A stretch of DNA of 64,000 nucleotides from Sphaerisporangium fuscum (lineage in GTDB: Bacteria > Actinomycetota > Actinomycetes > Streptosporangiales > Streptosporangiaceae). The notes beneath the pieces were generated by a model. It saw nothing but the letters and a program-made list of their open reading frames with translations. It made no database searches and was not told the DNA's origin. Numbering within the stretch: the first letter of the stretch is position 1; the number at the start of each line of letters is the position of its first letter. The position numbers were made by a program, and so were the translations under genes. Below, piece by piece: positions 1 to 7,323 of this stretch. The DNA lies in the NCBI RefSeq assembly GCF_018531465.1, contig NZ_JAHDTF010000004.1, forward strand, positions 372,001-436,000, read 5' to 3'.

Positions 1-6
1 CACCCG

Positions 7-140
7 AACGTCGAATCCGAAGGGCTTCACCAGCCCAGAAGAACCGGGGACCCAGGTCCTTGGGGTGAATCCGCGTCAGCGGTAGGGCGGCTCCAAAGCC
101 CGAACCCGTCAGCTAACCCGGTAGACGAGTTTGGAGAGGA
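7..140 (+). promoter_or_regulatory. c-di-AMP riboswitch (ydaO/yuaA class)
   Basis: The leader carries the conserved blocks of the ydaO/yuaA aptamer in the right order: GTCGAATCCGAAGGG at 10-24, GGGGTGAATC at 62-71, GGTAGGGC at 81-88, CCCGAACCCGTCAGCTAACC at about 99-118, and a closing GTAGACG at 121-127 that can pair with the 5' CGTC at 9-12. A GGAGAGGAG tail follows. Known role: this class binds cyclic di-AMP and in actinobacteria commonly controls secreted cell-wall genes, usually switching them off. The next gene is exactly such a secreted protein. The window may cut off part of the promoter but the aptamer looks complete. Confidence 0.93.
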
Positions 141-145
141 GACCC

Positions 146-248
146 GAGTGGAGCACCCCACTCCGCGTACAGCTCTTGCCGGGCGAACCTAGACCCGGAT
201 CTACGCCGTCAGAAGCGGCGGACAGCCGGCTGCTCGCGGCAGCCGTCC
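146..248 (+). promoter_or_regulatory. Leader hairpins between riboswitch and gene (possible expression platform)
   Basis: Two stems follow the aptamer: GAGTGG/CCACTC at 146-151/158-163, and a longer one at 220-248 with GGCTGC/GCAGCC around a TCGC loop, extended by GGAC/GTCC. No clear U-tract follows either. Their place between aptamer and start codon makes them candidates for the switching element. This is inference from inverted repeats only. Confidence 0.45.
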
Positions 249-420
249 AGTAGGCGGACTCCCGCCCACTGCACGTGGTGGCAGGCGCCACCGCTGACCG
301 ACCCAAGCGCGAATGCGCCCAGCACGACGTCTTTTCGTCGTACCCAGCTCTGAGAGCGCTTTCCATCCCCCCGTGCCTTCGGCCACGCGGGTCCCCTTGT
401 CTTCTGATGAAAGATCCTTC

Positions 421-1026
421 ATGCCTCTTTTTTCGAACACCCCCAAGAGTCGACTGTTGTCGGGCATCGCCGGTGCCGCGCTCGTCGGGAGCACGGCCCT
501 CATGGGGACCGCTGTCTCGGCCCACGCGGACAACCAGCCGGCCACGGCCGCGTCCGCACAGGTGACCGAGCGGGTCCTTCTCAAGGGTTCGACCAAGGCC
601 TCGTACTTCTGGGACGACGCCTCCGGGCGTCAGGGTGACACCGGCCTGCCGGCCATCGGCAAGCCCATGCAGAAGGGCCTGTTCGCCAGCCCGAGCTGGC
701 CCCTCGGCACCGAGGGTTACGTCTTCTACAACGGGAAGAAGGCCCCCTTCTTCATCGGCGACCGCGGCCCGGGCATCCCGTCCAGCAGCGGCGTCATGCT
801 CGACATCGACGGCAAGACGTTCGCGGAGCTGACGGGCGGTTCGTTCAGCGACTCCAGCTTGACCGTCTCCGGCTTCGACGCCGGCCACATCAAGGTCGAC
901 TACGTCATCACCAAGTGGGGCAGCGGCCCGGGCAAGAAGAACTACCCGGTCCCGTTCTCGGCCGGCGCCTGGAGCGCCTACGACCACAACCCCGCCACGC
1001 CGCCCGCGGCCTCGTCGGGCAGCTGA
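421..1026 (+). CDS. Secreted RlpA-like double-psi beta-barrel protein
   Basis: 201 residues. The ATG at 421 is chosen because it gives a textbook signal peptide (basic MPLFSNTPKSR, hydrophobic core, AHA cleavage site near residue 37); the longer in-frame ORF from 313 would bury it. The mature part carries GDRGPGIPSSSGVMLDIDG, which matches the DRGP and (I/L)D blocks of RlpA-like DPBB domains. The product is therefore predicted to act outside the membrane on or near peptidoglycan. Family members may be lytic transglycosylases or only glycan binders; activity cannot be called here. Control by the upstream c-di-AMP riboswitch fits a wall-remodelling role. A run of two strong hairpins follows the stop. 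Confidence 0.7.
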   Translation: MPLFSNTPKSRLLSGIAGAALVGSTALMGTAVSAHADNQPATAASAQVTERVLLKGSTKASYFWDDASGRQGDTGLPAIGKPMQKGLFASPSWPLGTEGYVFYNGKKAPFFIGDRGPGIPSSSGVMLDIDGKTFAELTGGSFSDSSLTVSGFDAGHIKVDYVITKWGSGPGKKNYPVPFSAGAWSAYDHNPATPPAASSGS

Positions 1027-1041
1027 CGCGAAGCTGCGACG

Positions 1042-1121
1042 GCGAAGGACCGCTCTGGCCGGAGGTCCTTCGCGGCCACAGGCGCCGCTCGCCCGGACGT
1101 CCCCCTTCCGGGCGAGCGGCG
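1042..1121 (+). terminator. Tandem terminator hairpins
   Basis: Two perfect inverted repeats follow the stop codon: GCGAAGGACC/GGTCCTTCGC (1042-1051/1064-1073) and a 15-bp stem at 1083-1097/1107-1121 with a 9-base loop. Neither has a long T-tract, as is common for actinobacterial terminators. Confidence 0.75.
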
Positions 1122-1213
1122 TGCCGCGTTTCGGGGTGGACGGCCTTCCGCGCCACGTCTTCTCGGCCGATGTGCGGAGCTTCGCCGGGACTGCTAAAGT
1201 CACCGTAGTCAAC

Positions 1214-1290
1214 GCGCCGCTAGCTCAGTTGGTTAGAGCAGCTGACTCTTAATCAGCGGGTCCGGGGTTCGAGTCCCTGGCGGCGCACCA
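1214..1290 (+). tRNA. tRNA-Lys (anticodon CTT)
   Basis: Full cloverleaf, with the acceptor GCGCCGC (1214-1220) pairing with GCGGCGC (1280-1286), D-loop TAGCTCAGTTGGTTAGAGC, anticodon stem GCTGA/TCAGC with CTT at 1248-1250, and TpsiC arm GGGGTTCGAGTCCC. CCA is encoded at 1288-1290. It reads AAG, the dominant lysine codon in this GC-rich genome. Confidence 0.97.
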
Positions 1291-1330
1291 GACGAAAAGG
1301 GCATCCTCGCTCGCGAGGGTGCCCTTCGTC
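1291..1330 (+). terminator. Terminator hairpin after tRNA-Lys
   Basis: A nearly perfect 40-base inverted repeat begins right after the CCA: GACGAAAAGGGCA...CCTCG, loop CTCG, CGAGG...TGCCCTTCGTC. It is a strong stem immediately downstream of the tRNA. Confidence 0.85.
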
Positions 1331-1444
1331 ATGTCCGGCCCCTTTCACTGCCCGGCCCACACGCTTGTCGCGGTTTAAACCTGATACGCATGTGACTATC
1401 GCCACAAAGTGGGGCAAAACGGAATCGTGGTGCTCGGCTGCCGT

Positions 1445-1481
1445 GTTCGTCCTTCGGTAAATCGCCTATGGAAGGACGAAC
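1445..1481 (+). promoter_or_regulatory. Inverted repeat covering the ribosome-binding site of the MFS gene
   Basis: GTTCGTCCTTC (1445-1455) and GAAGGACGAAC (1471-1481) form a perfect 11-bp inverted repeat with a 15-base loop. The right arm holds the GAAGGA ribosome-binding site and ends one base before the GTG start. As RNA it would hide the site; as DNA it could be a repressor operator. Confidence 0.6.
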
Positions 1482-2762
1482 GTGGCAGTGCCTACGGCCC
1501 TGCGCTCTCTGCGCCATCGCAACTACCGGCTGTGGGCCGTCGCGGACTTCGTCTCCGTCACCGGCACGTGGGCCCAGGTCCTCGGCGTGAACTGGTTGAT
1601 CCTCTCGATCACCGGGTCGGCCACGAGCGTGGGCGTCAGCCTCGTCCTGCAGGCGCTGCCGACGCTGTTCCTGGGCCTGTGGGGCGGATCCCTGGCCGAC
1701 CGGCTCCCCTCGAGGCCCGTCGTGCTCACCGCCCAGGTCGCCCAGGCGGTCCTCGCCGCGGTCCTCGCTGTGATCACGATGGGCGGCGAGCCCGGATCGG
1801 TGATCCCGATCTACACGATCATGGCCGTCTCCGGCGTGGTCAACGCGGTCACCGGGCCCGCGCTCGGCCGGTTCGGCGCGGAGGTCGTGCCGCCGGAGGA
1901 CCTCCCCAACGCCATGGCGCTCGGATCGGTCATCAGCTCCGGCGCCCGCATCCTCGGCATGAGCCTCGCCGGCGCACTCCTGCCGCTGACCGGCACGGCG
2001 GGCCTGTTCGTCGTCAACGCCCTGAGCTTCCTGGCGGTGATCGTCGCGGTCCTCGGCATGCGCCGGCGTGAGCTGCACGTCCTCGCCTACGCCGAGTCGC
2101 CCAGGGAGCTCGGCGTGCGCGAGGGCGTGCGTTACGTCTTCCGCACCCCCTGGCTTCTCGTGCTGCTCGCGCTCGCCTTCGTGCTGGGCAGCCTGGGACG
2201 CAACTACCAGGTGACCATGGCCGCGATGAGCGCGGGACCGCTGCACGCGGGCGCGCCCGGCTACGGCCTGCTGTCCACGGTCTTCGCGATCGGCACCGTG
2301 ATCGGCGGGGCCGTGGCGGCGTACCGGGAGCGGCTCACCGTGCCCCTGCTGCTCGGTGCCGCGATGCTGGCGAGCGTCGCCCAGACCGTCAGCGGCCTGA
2401 TGCCCGGCCTCGGCTCCTTCGCCGCCCTGATGCTGCCGATCGCCGCGAGCGCCGTCCTGCTCGACACCATCGTCGCCGCCAGGGCCCAGCTCGACAGCCC
2501 CGACCACATGCGCGGCCGGGTCATCGCGGTGCTCGGCGTGGTCTCCGCGGCCTCGGGCGCGCTGGGCGGCCCGCTGCTCGGCCACCTGAGCGACACCTTC
2601 GGGCCGCGCGCCGCCCTCCTGATCGGCGGCCTCGCCACGGTGACGGGGACGCTGCTGGCCGCCGCCGCGTTCGCCCGCATCTTCGGCCTGCCGCGGACGG
2701 CCGCCGTACGCCGGCCCGCGGAGATCGTCGTCCCGGAGCCGGCCTATCAGCAGGCGTCGTGA
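1482..2762 (+). CDS. MFS transporter, MFS_3 (EntS-like) exporter
   Basis: 426 residues, start GTG 1482 with GAAGGA upstream. Twelve hydrophobic segments and the early block SLRHRNYRLW are typical of the PF05977/EntS-type exporters; the LADRLPSRPVV loop between helices 2 and 3 is the MFS A-motif equivalent. Members of this group export siderophores, macrolides or other small compounds, but the substrate cannot be read from sequence. It is convergent with the P450 gene and has no obvious operon partner. The start region is embedded in an inverted repeat, so translation or transcription is probably controlled. Confidence 0.85.
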   Translation: MAVPTALRSLRHRNYRLWAVADFVSVTGTWAQVLGVNWLILSITGSATSVGVSLVLQALPTLFLGLWGGSLADRLPSRPVVLTAQVAQAVLAAVLAVITMGGEPGSVIPIYTIMAVSGVVNAVTGPALGRFGAEVVPPEDLPNAMALGSVISSGARILGMSLAGALLPLTGTAGLFVVNALSFLAVIVAVLGMRRRELHVLAYAESPRELGVREGVRYVFRTPWLLVLLALAFVLGSLGRNYQVTMAAMSAGPLHAGAPGYGLLSTVFAIGTVIGGAVAAYRERLTVPLLLGAAMLASVAQTVSGLMPGLGSFAALMLPIAASAVLLDTIVAARAQLDSPDHMRGRVIAVLGVVSAASGALGGPLLGHLSDTFGPRAALLIGGLATVTGTLLAAAAFARIFGLPRTAAVRRPAEIVVPEPAYQQAS

Positions 2763-2785
2763 TCTGAGCGCGCAGGCGGCCGCTG

Positions 2786-4057
2786 TCAGCCGATGCGGAT
2801 CGGGAGCGTGCGCGGCCCGCGGACCTGGCCGGTGGCCCAGGTGACGGCTTTGGGGTCCGCGAGACCGAACGCGGGGATCCGTTCCAGCCAGACCTCCAGG
2901 GCGACCCGCAGTTCCATGCGCGCCAGGTGCGAGCCCACGCAGCGGTGGATGCCGAGACCGAACGCGACGTGCCGGTTGACCTCGCGATCGATGACGACCT
3001 CGCCCGCCCGGTCGAACTGCGCCGGGTCCCGGTTGGCGGCGGGGAACGACAGCAGGACCCAGTCGTCGGCCTTCATGTCGACGCCGTTCCAGCGCATGTC
3101 CTCCTTCACCAGCCGCGCCATCGTGACGGGGGCGTAGACCCGCAGGAACTCCTCCATCGCGGTGGGCAGCAGCGCGGGCTCGGCGACCAGGCGCACGCGG
3201 TCGGCGGGGGCCTTCGCCAGGTGCCACAGCGACGCGCCGATCGCGCTCCAGGTGGTGTCGATGCCGGCGATGAGCAGCAGGGCCATCGTGCCCGCCACGT
3301 GGGACGGATCGAGCTTGCGGCCGTACAGCTCGGCGTTGATGAGGTAGGTCGTCAGGTCGTCGCGCGGGTCGTCGACGTGGTCGCGGATCTGCGCCAGCAG
3401 GTAGTCGAACAGCTTGTCCATCCGCTGGAGACGCTCCTCCGGCGGGAGGTTGACGCCTTCGAGGGTGTTCTCGATGAACTCGCGGAACCGTGGCCCGTCC
3501 TCCGGCGGGAAGCCGAGCATGTCGGCGATCACCCGCACCGGGATGTGCCGGGCGTAGTCACGGGAGGCGTCCACAGTGCCCCGCCCCTCGAACGCGTCGA
3601 TGAGCGAGTGGCATAACGCCCTGGTCGCCTGCTCCCGCCTGGCGACGGCGCTCTTGGTGAACGCCGGGAGCAGCAGCTTGCGCGCGTCGTGGTGGAACGG
3701 CGGGTCGGAGGAGATCGGTGGCGTGGCGCCCACGGGGGCCAGTTCGCGCGGCGGCCGGAAGTTGCTCATCACGACCGAGCGAGAGGAGAAGCGCTCGGTG
3801 TCGTAGGCGATCGCCGCGACGTCCTCGTAGCGGGTGGGCAGCCACCCGCCGCCGAACCGGTCGGTGTGCGCGATCGGGCAGCGCCGCCGCAGGTCGTCCT
3901 GGATCGGATAGGGGTCGGCGGCCCACTCGGGCTCCAGGTGGGAGAAGTCGGTGGCCCAATCCGCGACCGGACCCGTGACGATCTCGTTGCGGATGCCGAG
4001 GGGCACCTCTCCTCGTGACTCCCGGAAGTCCTGCGTGAAGCGGTCGTCCACCGTCAT
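2786..4057 (-). CDS. Cytochrome P450
   Basis: 423 residues, soluble actinobacterial class. The I-helix oxygen-binding motif AGIDTT lies at 264-269, the K-helix ExxR at E303-R306, and the haem loop FGLGIHRCVG at 366-375 with the axial Cys373. The start at 4057 (ATG) lies one base after the stop of the ferredoxin gene, so the two are translationally linked. The open frame continues further upstream, but that part overlaps the ferredoxin gene and is not coding. The enzyme should hydroxylate or otherwise oxidise an organic substrate using electrons from the adjacent ferredoxin; no reductase is encoded nearby. The family resembles catabolic/terpenoid-type bacterial CYPs, but the substrate is unknown. 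Confidence 0.95.
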   Translation of the reverse strand: MTVDDRFTQDFRESRGEVPLGIRNEIVTGPVADWATDFSHLEPEWAADPYPIQDDLRRRCPIAHTDRFGGGWLPTRYEDVAAIAYDTERFSSRSVVMSNFRPPRELAPVGATPPISSDPPFHHDARKLLLPAFTKSAVARREQATRALCHSLIDAFEGRGTVDASRDYARHIPVRVIADMLGFPPEDGPRFREFIENTLEGVNLPPEERLQRMDKLFDYLLAQIRDHVDDPRDDLTTYLINAELYGRKLDPSHVAGTMALLLIAGIDTTWSAIGASLWHLAKAPADRVRLVAEPALLPTAMEEFLRVYAPVTMARLVKEDMRWNGVDMKADDWVLLSFPAANRDPAQFDRAGEVVIDREVNRHVAFGLGIHRCVGSHLARMELRVALEVWLERIPAFGLADPKAVTWATGQVRGPRTLPIRIG

Positions 4058-4058
4058 C

Positions 4059-4259
4059 TCACGCCTCCTGGACGATCTCGATCGCTCGTTCCGGACAGTT
4101 GGACGCCGCCAGGCGCGCCGCGTGCCCCTTGCCCGGCGGTACGACACCGTCGCCCACGACCTGCCCGTAGCCCTCGTCGTCCTCGCTGAACAGCTCGGGG
4201 GCGAGGTCGTAGCAGCGGCCGTGTCCCTGGCAGCGCTCCGGATCGATTCGAGTCTTCAC
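4059..4259 (-). CDS. [3Fe-4S]-type ferredoxin, P450 partner
   Basis: 66 residues from GTG 4259 (the codon before KTRIDPERC). Cluster ligands are Cys10, Cys16 and Cys55 followed by Pro, the spacing of P450-associated 3Fe-4S ferredoxins. The position where 4Fe-4S proteins have the second Cys of CxxCxxC is His13 (CQGHGRC). The acidic C-terminal half is usual for an electron-transfer partner. It is the first gene of a two-gene operon and sits one base upstream of the P450, which it should reduce. The gene is divergent from the MBL hydrolase, with about 160 bases for promoters. Confidence 0.9.
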   Translation of the reverse strand: MKTRIDPERCQGHGRCYDLAPELFSEDDEGYGQVVGDGVVPPGKGHAARLAASNCPERAIEIVQEA

Positions 4260-4418
4260 TTCCCGTACTCCGGTCTCTTCGCGGCGATGCGCCCGTTCGC
4301 GTCTCCCGGTCTCCCATCCTGACGGATGGGGGCCGGGGAGGGGAGCCCCCGAAGATTCCGTGCAAATCCGGGAAACAGGGAACGCCGGCCGGGCGTGACG
4401 AGTTGCGGAGGATAGAAC

Positions 4419-5558
4419 TTGATTCGGGAGGGCGGGCGGATGGCCGGAAGTCGGATGCTGGGGCGGGTGCTGGCAGGCGGGGCCGCGGTCGCGGCGGCGT
4501 GGATGCTGCGGGACGTGCCGGAGGAGCTGGGCGCGCGGCCGCTCAGGACGGGGGAGGGGCGGGCCGCTCGCATCAGGCGGTCGGCCCAGTTCAGGGACGG
4601 GGCCTTCTACAACCCGATGGCCGTCCGGACGGTGGCCCCGTCCGGGCCGCCGCCGAACCTCGTCCGAGAGCTGCTCACCGGACGCGACGTGCGGCGGCCC
4701 GCGGGTCCCGTACCGCTGGTGACGCCGCCGCAGGTGGACCTCGCGCCGGACGGGCTGCAGGTCGTCTGGCTCGGCCACGCCTCGACGCTGGTCGAGATCG
4801 AGGGGCGGCGCGTGCTGTTCGACCCGGTCTGGAGCAGGCGCGTCTCGCCCTCGCGGCTGGTCGGGCCGAAGCGGCTGCACCCGGTGCCGGTGGAGCTGGA
4901 CCGCCTGCCCCCGATCGACGCGATCGCCATCTCGCACGACCACTACGACCATCTCGACCTCGCCACCGTGCGCGCCCTCACGGGCTTCCAGCAGGCGCCG
5001 TTCATCGTGCCGCTGGGCATCGGCGCGCACCTCGCCAAGTGGGGCGTGCCGGCCGAGCGCGTCATCGAGCTCGACTGGGAGGAGGAGGCGCGGGTCGCCG
5101 GGCTGCGGTTCGTCGCGACGGCGGCGCGGCACTTCTCGGGGCGGGCCTTCTCCCGCAACGACACACTGTGGGGCTCGTGGGTGGTCGCGGGGGAGCGACG
5201 CCGGGTCTTCTACGCGGGGGATTCCGGCTACTTCGACGGGTATGCGCGCATCGGCGCCGACCACGGGCCGTTCGACCTGACGCTCATGCCGATCGGCGCC
5301 TACAGCCCCGCCTGGCCCGACATCCACATGGACCCGGAGGAGGCCGTCAACGCCCACATCGACCTCGGCGGCGAGCTGATGCTGCCCGTCCACTGGGCGA
5401 CGTTCACGCTGGCGCTGCACCCGTGGGCCGAGCCGGTCGACCGGCTGTGGGCAGAGGCCAAGGCGCGTGACGTACGCGTCGTGGTGCCGCGGCCCGGGGA
5501 GCGGGTCGACGTGGACGCCCCGCCCTCGCTCGACGGCTGGTGGGAGATGCTGACCTGA
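4419..5558 (+). CDS. MBL-fold metal-dependent hydrolase (NAPE-PLD/UlaG-like)
   Basis: 379 residues from TTG 4419, which has GGAGGA six bases upstream; ATG 4440 with GGGAGGG is an equally good alternative and would remove only seven residues. A short hydrophobic N-terminus suggests membrane association. The metal motif HDHYDHLD is at 173-180 and later His/Asp ligands include AGDSGYF and PVHWATF. The architecture (WLGHASTLVEIEG, then FDPVWSRRVSPS) is that of the L-ascorbate-6-P lactonase/NAPE-phospholipase D branch. Substrate unknown. It is convergent with the XRE-cupin gene and the two stops share a hairpin. Confidence 0.85.
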   Translation: MIREGGRMAGSRMLGRVLAGGAAVAAAWMLRDVPEELGARPLRTGEGRAARIRRSAQFRDGAFYNPMAVRTVAPSGPPPNLVRELLTGRDVRRPAGPVPLVTPPQVDLAPDGLQVVWLGHASTLVEIEGRRVLFDPVWSRRVSPSRLVGPKRLHPVPVELDRLPPIDAIAISHDHYDHLDLATVRALTGFQQAPFIVPLGIGAHLAKWGVPAERVIELDWEEEARVAGLRFVATAARHFSGRAFSRNDTLWGSWVVAGERRRVFYAGDSGYFDGYARIGADHGPFDLTLMPIGAYSPAWPDIHMDPEEAVNAHIDLGGELMLPVHWATFTLALHPWAEPVDRLWAEAKARDVRVVVPRPGERVDVDAPPSLDGWWEMLT

Positions 5559-5574
5559 GAGTGACGTCTCTCAG
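5555..5574. terminator. Bidirectional hairpin between convergent genes
   Basis: CTGAGAG/CTCTCAG with a 6-base loop. The left arm contains the TGA stop of the MBL gene and the right arm contains the reversed TGA of the XRE-cupin gene. Confidence 0.55.
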
Positions 5575-6134
5575 ATGTGCTCCATGACCAGGACGCCGGT
5601 GGTGCCGGGTTCCAGTGCCCTGAAGATGTGCGGCACGTCGCCCGGATAGGTGAGGTAGTCGCCCGGGCCGAGCTCCACCGGCTCCTCCTGGGGGCCCGCC
5701 AGGGCCCGCCCGGTGCCCAGGACCAGGTGTTCGACGCTGCCGGGCATGTGGGCGTCCGACTCGCGCGGGGTGCCGGGTTCGAAGTCCAGCCGGTAGATGT
5801 CGCGGCGGGCGTGCGGCGGGCAGGTCGACAGCAGGGTCGCGACGTAGTGGGCGCGCTCGGAGGCGATGGCCGTCCCCTCGCCGGCGCGGACCACCTGGAC
5901 GGACGTGCGCGGCGGATCGACCAGCCGGCTGAACGTCACGCCGAGCGCCACCCCGATGGCCCACAGCGTCTCCACGCTGGGGTTGCCGGTCGCGGCCTCC
6001 AGCTGGGACAGCGTGGACTTGGCGATGCCCGCGCGCTTGGCGAGCTCCGAGAGGGAGAGCCCGGCACGGTTGCGCTCGCGTGTGATCGACGCGGCGATGC
6101 GTTCCAGCGGCAATCTGGGGGGTGCATCCGTCAT
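5571..6134 (-). CDS. XRE-family regulator with cupin domain
   Basis: 187 residues. An N-terminal helix-turn-helix (about 10-65, LSELAKRAGIAKSTLSQLEAA) is followed by a cupin barrel (about 110-185, with PGSVEHLVLGTGRA and PGDYLTYPGDVPHIFRA). This two-domain layout is that of small-molecule-sensing repressors and activators. It is divergent from azlCD with about 70 bases between starts, so it is very likely the local regulator of the branched-chain amino acid exporter; the inverted repeats in that gap are the candidate sites. The ligand would bind in the cupin pocket. Confidence 0.9.
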   Translation of the reverse strand: MTDAPPRLPLERIAASITRERNRAGLSLSELAKRAGIAKSTLSQLEAATGNPSVETLWAIGVALGVTFSRLVDPPRTSVQVVRAGEGTAIASERAHYVATLLSTCPPHARRDIYRLDFEPGTPRESDAHMPGSVEHLVLGTGRALAGPQEEPVELGPGDYLTYPGDVPHIFRALEPGTTGVLVMEHI

Positions 6135-6158
6135 GACGTTCGCTCCAGACGTCCATTC

Positions 6159-6195
6159 GTTCGGATTGACGAACAGTGCGGCTATTGTTCATTCT
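6159..6195 (+). promoter_or_regulatory. azlC promoter with overlapping operators
   Basis: TTGACG (6166-6171) and CATTCT (6190-6195) with an 18-base spacer form a plausible promoter whose start would fall at about the ATG at 6203, implying a leaderless transcript. GTTCG-N6-CGAAC (6159-6174) covers the -35 and GAACA-N10-TGTTC (6171-6190) fills the spacer. Either could bind the divergent XRE-cupin protein. Confidence 0.5.
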
Positions 6196-6202
6196 AGTGG
6201 AC

Positions 6203-6946
6203 ATGCGTTCGCTCCTCCGAACACTTGATCCTCCTCTCCTCCGCGACATCGGGCTGGTCTGCCTCGCCTCCGCCGTGGTGGGCGCGTCCTTCGGGGCCAT
6301 CGCGGTGGCGGGGGGACTGCCGCTGTGGGTGCCGGTGGTCATGTCCCTGGTGGTGTTCGCCGGCGGTGCCCAGTTCAGCGCGGTGGGCATCGTGCTCGCC
6401 GGAGGCGGGCCGGTCGCGGCCGTCCTGGCCGGGCTCGTGCTCAACGCGCGTCACCTTCCGTTCGGTTTCGCGGTCGCCGACGTGCTCGGCCGCGGCCGCC
6501 GCTGGTCCGCGCTGGTGGGCAGCCACGTGATGACCGACGAGGCGGTGGCCTTCACGCTGGCCCAGCGCGACCCCGCGCGCCGGCGGGCCGTCTTCTGGGC
6601 CTGCGGCCTCGGGTTGTTCGTGTTGTGGAACCTCGGCGTCCTGGCCGGGGGCCTCGCGGGCGGCGTCCTCGGGGACACCGACACCTACGGGCTGGACGCC
6701 GCGTTCCCGGCGGCGCTGCTCGCCCTCGTGCTGCCCACGCTGAAGGACGCCGCGACACGGCGCGCCGCCCTGCTCGGCGCGGCGCTGGCCGTCGCGGCCA
6801 CACCGCTGCTGCCCCCGGGCCTGCCGGTGCTCCTCGCCCTGGCCGGCCTGGTCGTGCTCGGCCGTCCCAAGGACCCCGGCGCCGCCGCGGAGGACGAGCG
6901 CGGACGCCGTGAAGAGGGCGAGCCGTCGGTGGGGAGGGCGGTATGA
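6203..6946 (+). CDS. azlC: AzlC-family branched-chain amino acid exporter, large subunit
   Basis: 247 residues from ATG 6203. In-frame GTGs upstream exist, but the promoter geometry favours a leaderless ATG. The protein has AzlC hallmarks: VVFAGGAQFSAVG, the NARHLPFG block and the following GSHVMTDEAVAFTLA. It is an inner-membrane permease subunit that works with AzlD to export branched-chain amino acids or analogues. The C-terminus has a charged cytoplasmic tail (DERGRREEGEPS). The stop overlaps the azlD start by four bases (ATGA), showing translational coupling. Confidence 0.93.
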   Translation: MRSLLRTLDPPLLRDIGLVCLASAVVGASFGAIAVAGGLPLWVPVVMSLVVFAGGAQFSAVGIVLAGGGPVAAVLAGLVLNARHLPFGFAVADVLGRGRRWSALVGSHVMTDEAVAFTLAQRDPARRRAVFWACGLGLFVLWNLGVLAGGLAGGVLGDTDTYGLDAAFPAALLALVLPTLKDAATRRAALLGAALAVAATPLLPPGLPVLLALAGLVVLGRPKDPGAAAEDERGRREEGEPSVGRAV

Positions 6947-7251
6947 CGATCATCGCGATCCTGGCGCTGGCGGCGGGCACCTACGCCTTCCGCGTGGCGG
7001 GGCCCCTGCTCGCGGGCAGGGTGTCGCTGCCGGTCCGCGCGCAGCGGCTGCTCTCGGCGGCGGCCGCGGTCCTGCTCCTGGCGCTCGTCGTGACGTCCGC
7101 GCTCACCCAGGGACAGGGCTTCGGCGGCGTGGCGAGGCCGGTGGGGGTGCTGGTGGGCGGCCTCCTCGCCTGGCGGCGCGCGCCGTTCCCGCTGGTGGTG
7201 ATCGCGGCCGCGGCGACCGCGGCCCTGCTCCGCCTGGCCGGCCTGCCCTGA
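6943..7251 (+). CDS. azlD: AzlD-family branched-chain amino acid exporter, small subunit
   Basis: 102 residues, four hydrophobic helices, start ATG 6943 overlapping azlC by four bases. TYAFRVAGPLL near the N-terminus and the small size match AzlD (PF05437). It partners AzlC in the membrane. The pair is presumably controlled by the XRE-cupin regulator encoded divergently. Confidence 0.92.
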   Translation: MTIIAILALAAGTYAFRVAGPLLAGRVSLPVRAQRLLSAAAAVLLLALVVTSALTQGQGFGGVARPVGVLVGGLLAWRRAPFPLVVIAAAATAALLRLAGLP

Positions 7252-7323
7252 CGCTTTCGCCTCGGGGGCAGTGGAATGTCGGCGGTCCGTGATACGGATG
7301 AGGAGGGCCGAAGGAGGAGAACG

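Noticed and set aside
1329..3227. 632-codon minus-strand frame at the start of the window
   Set aside because: Antisense to the MFS gene and part of the P450, repetitive charged residues, no domain.
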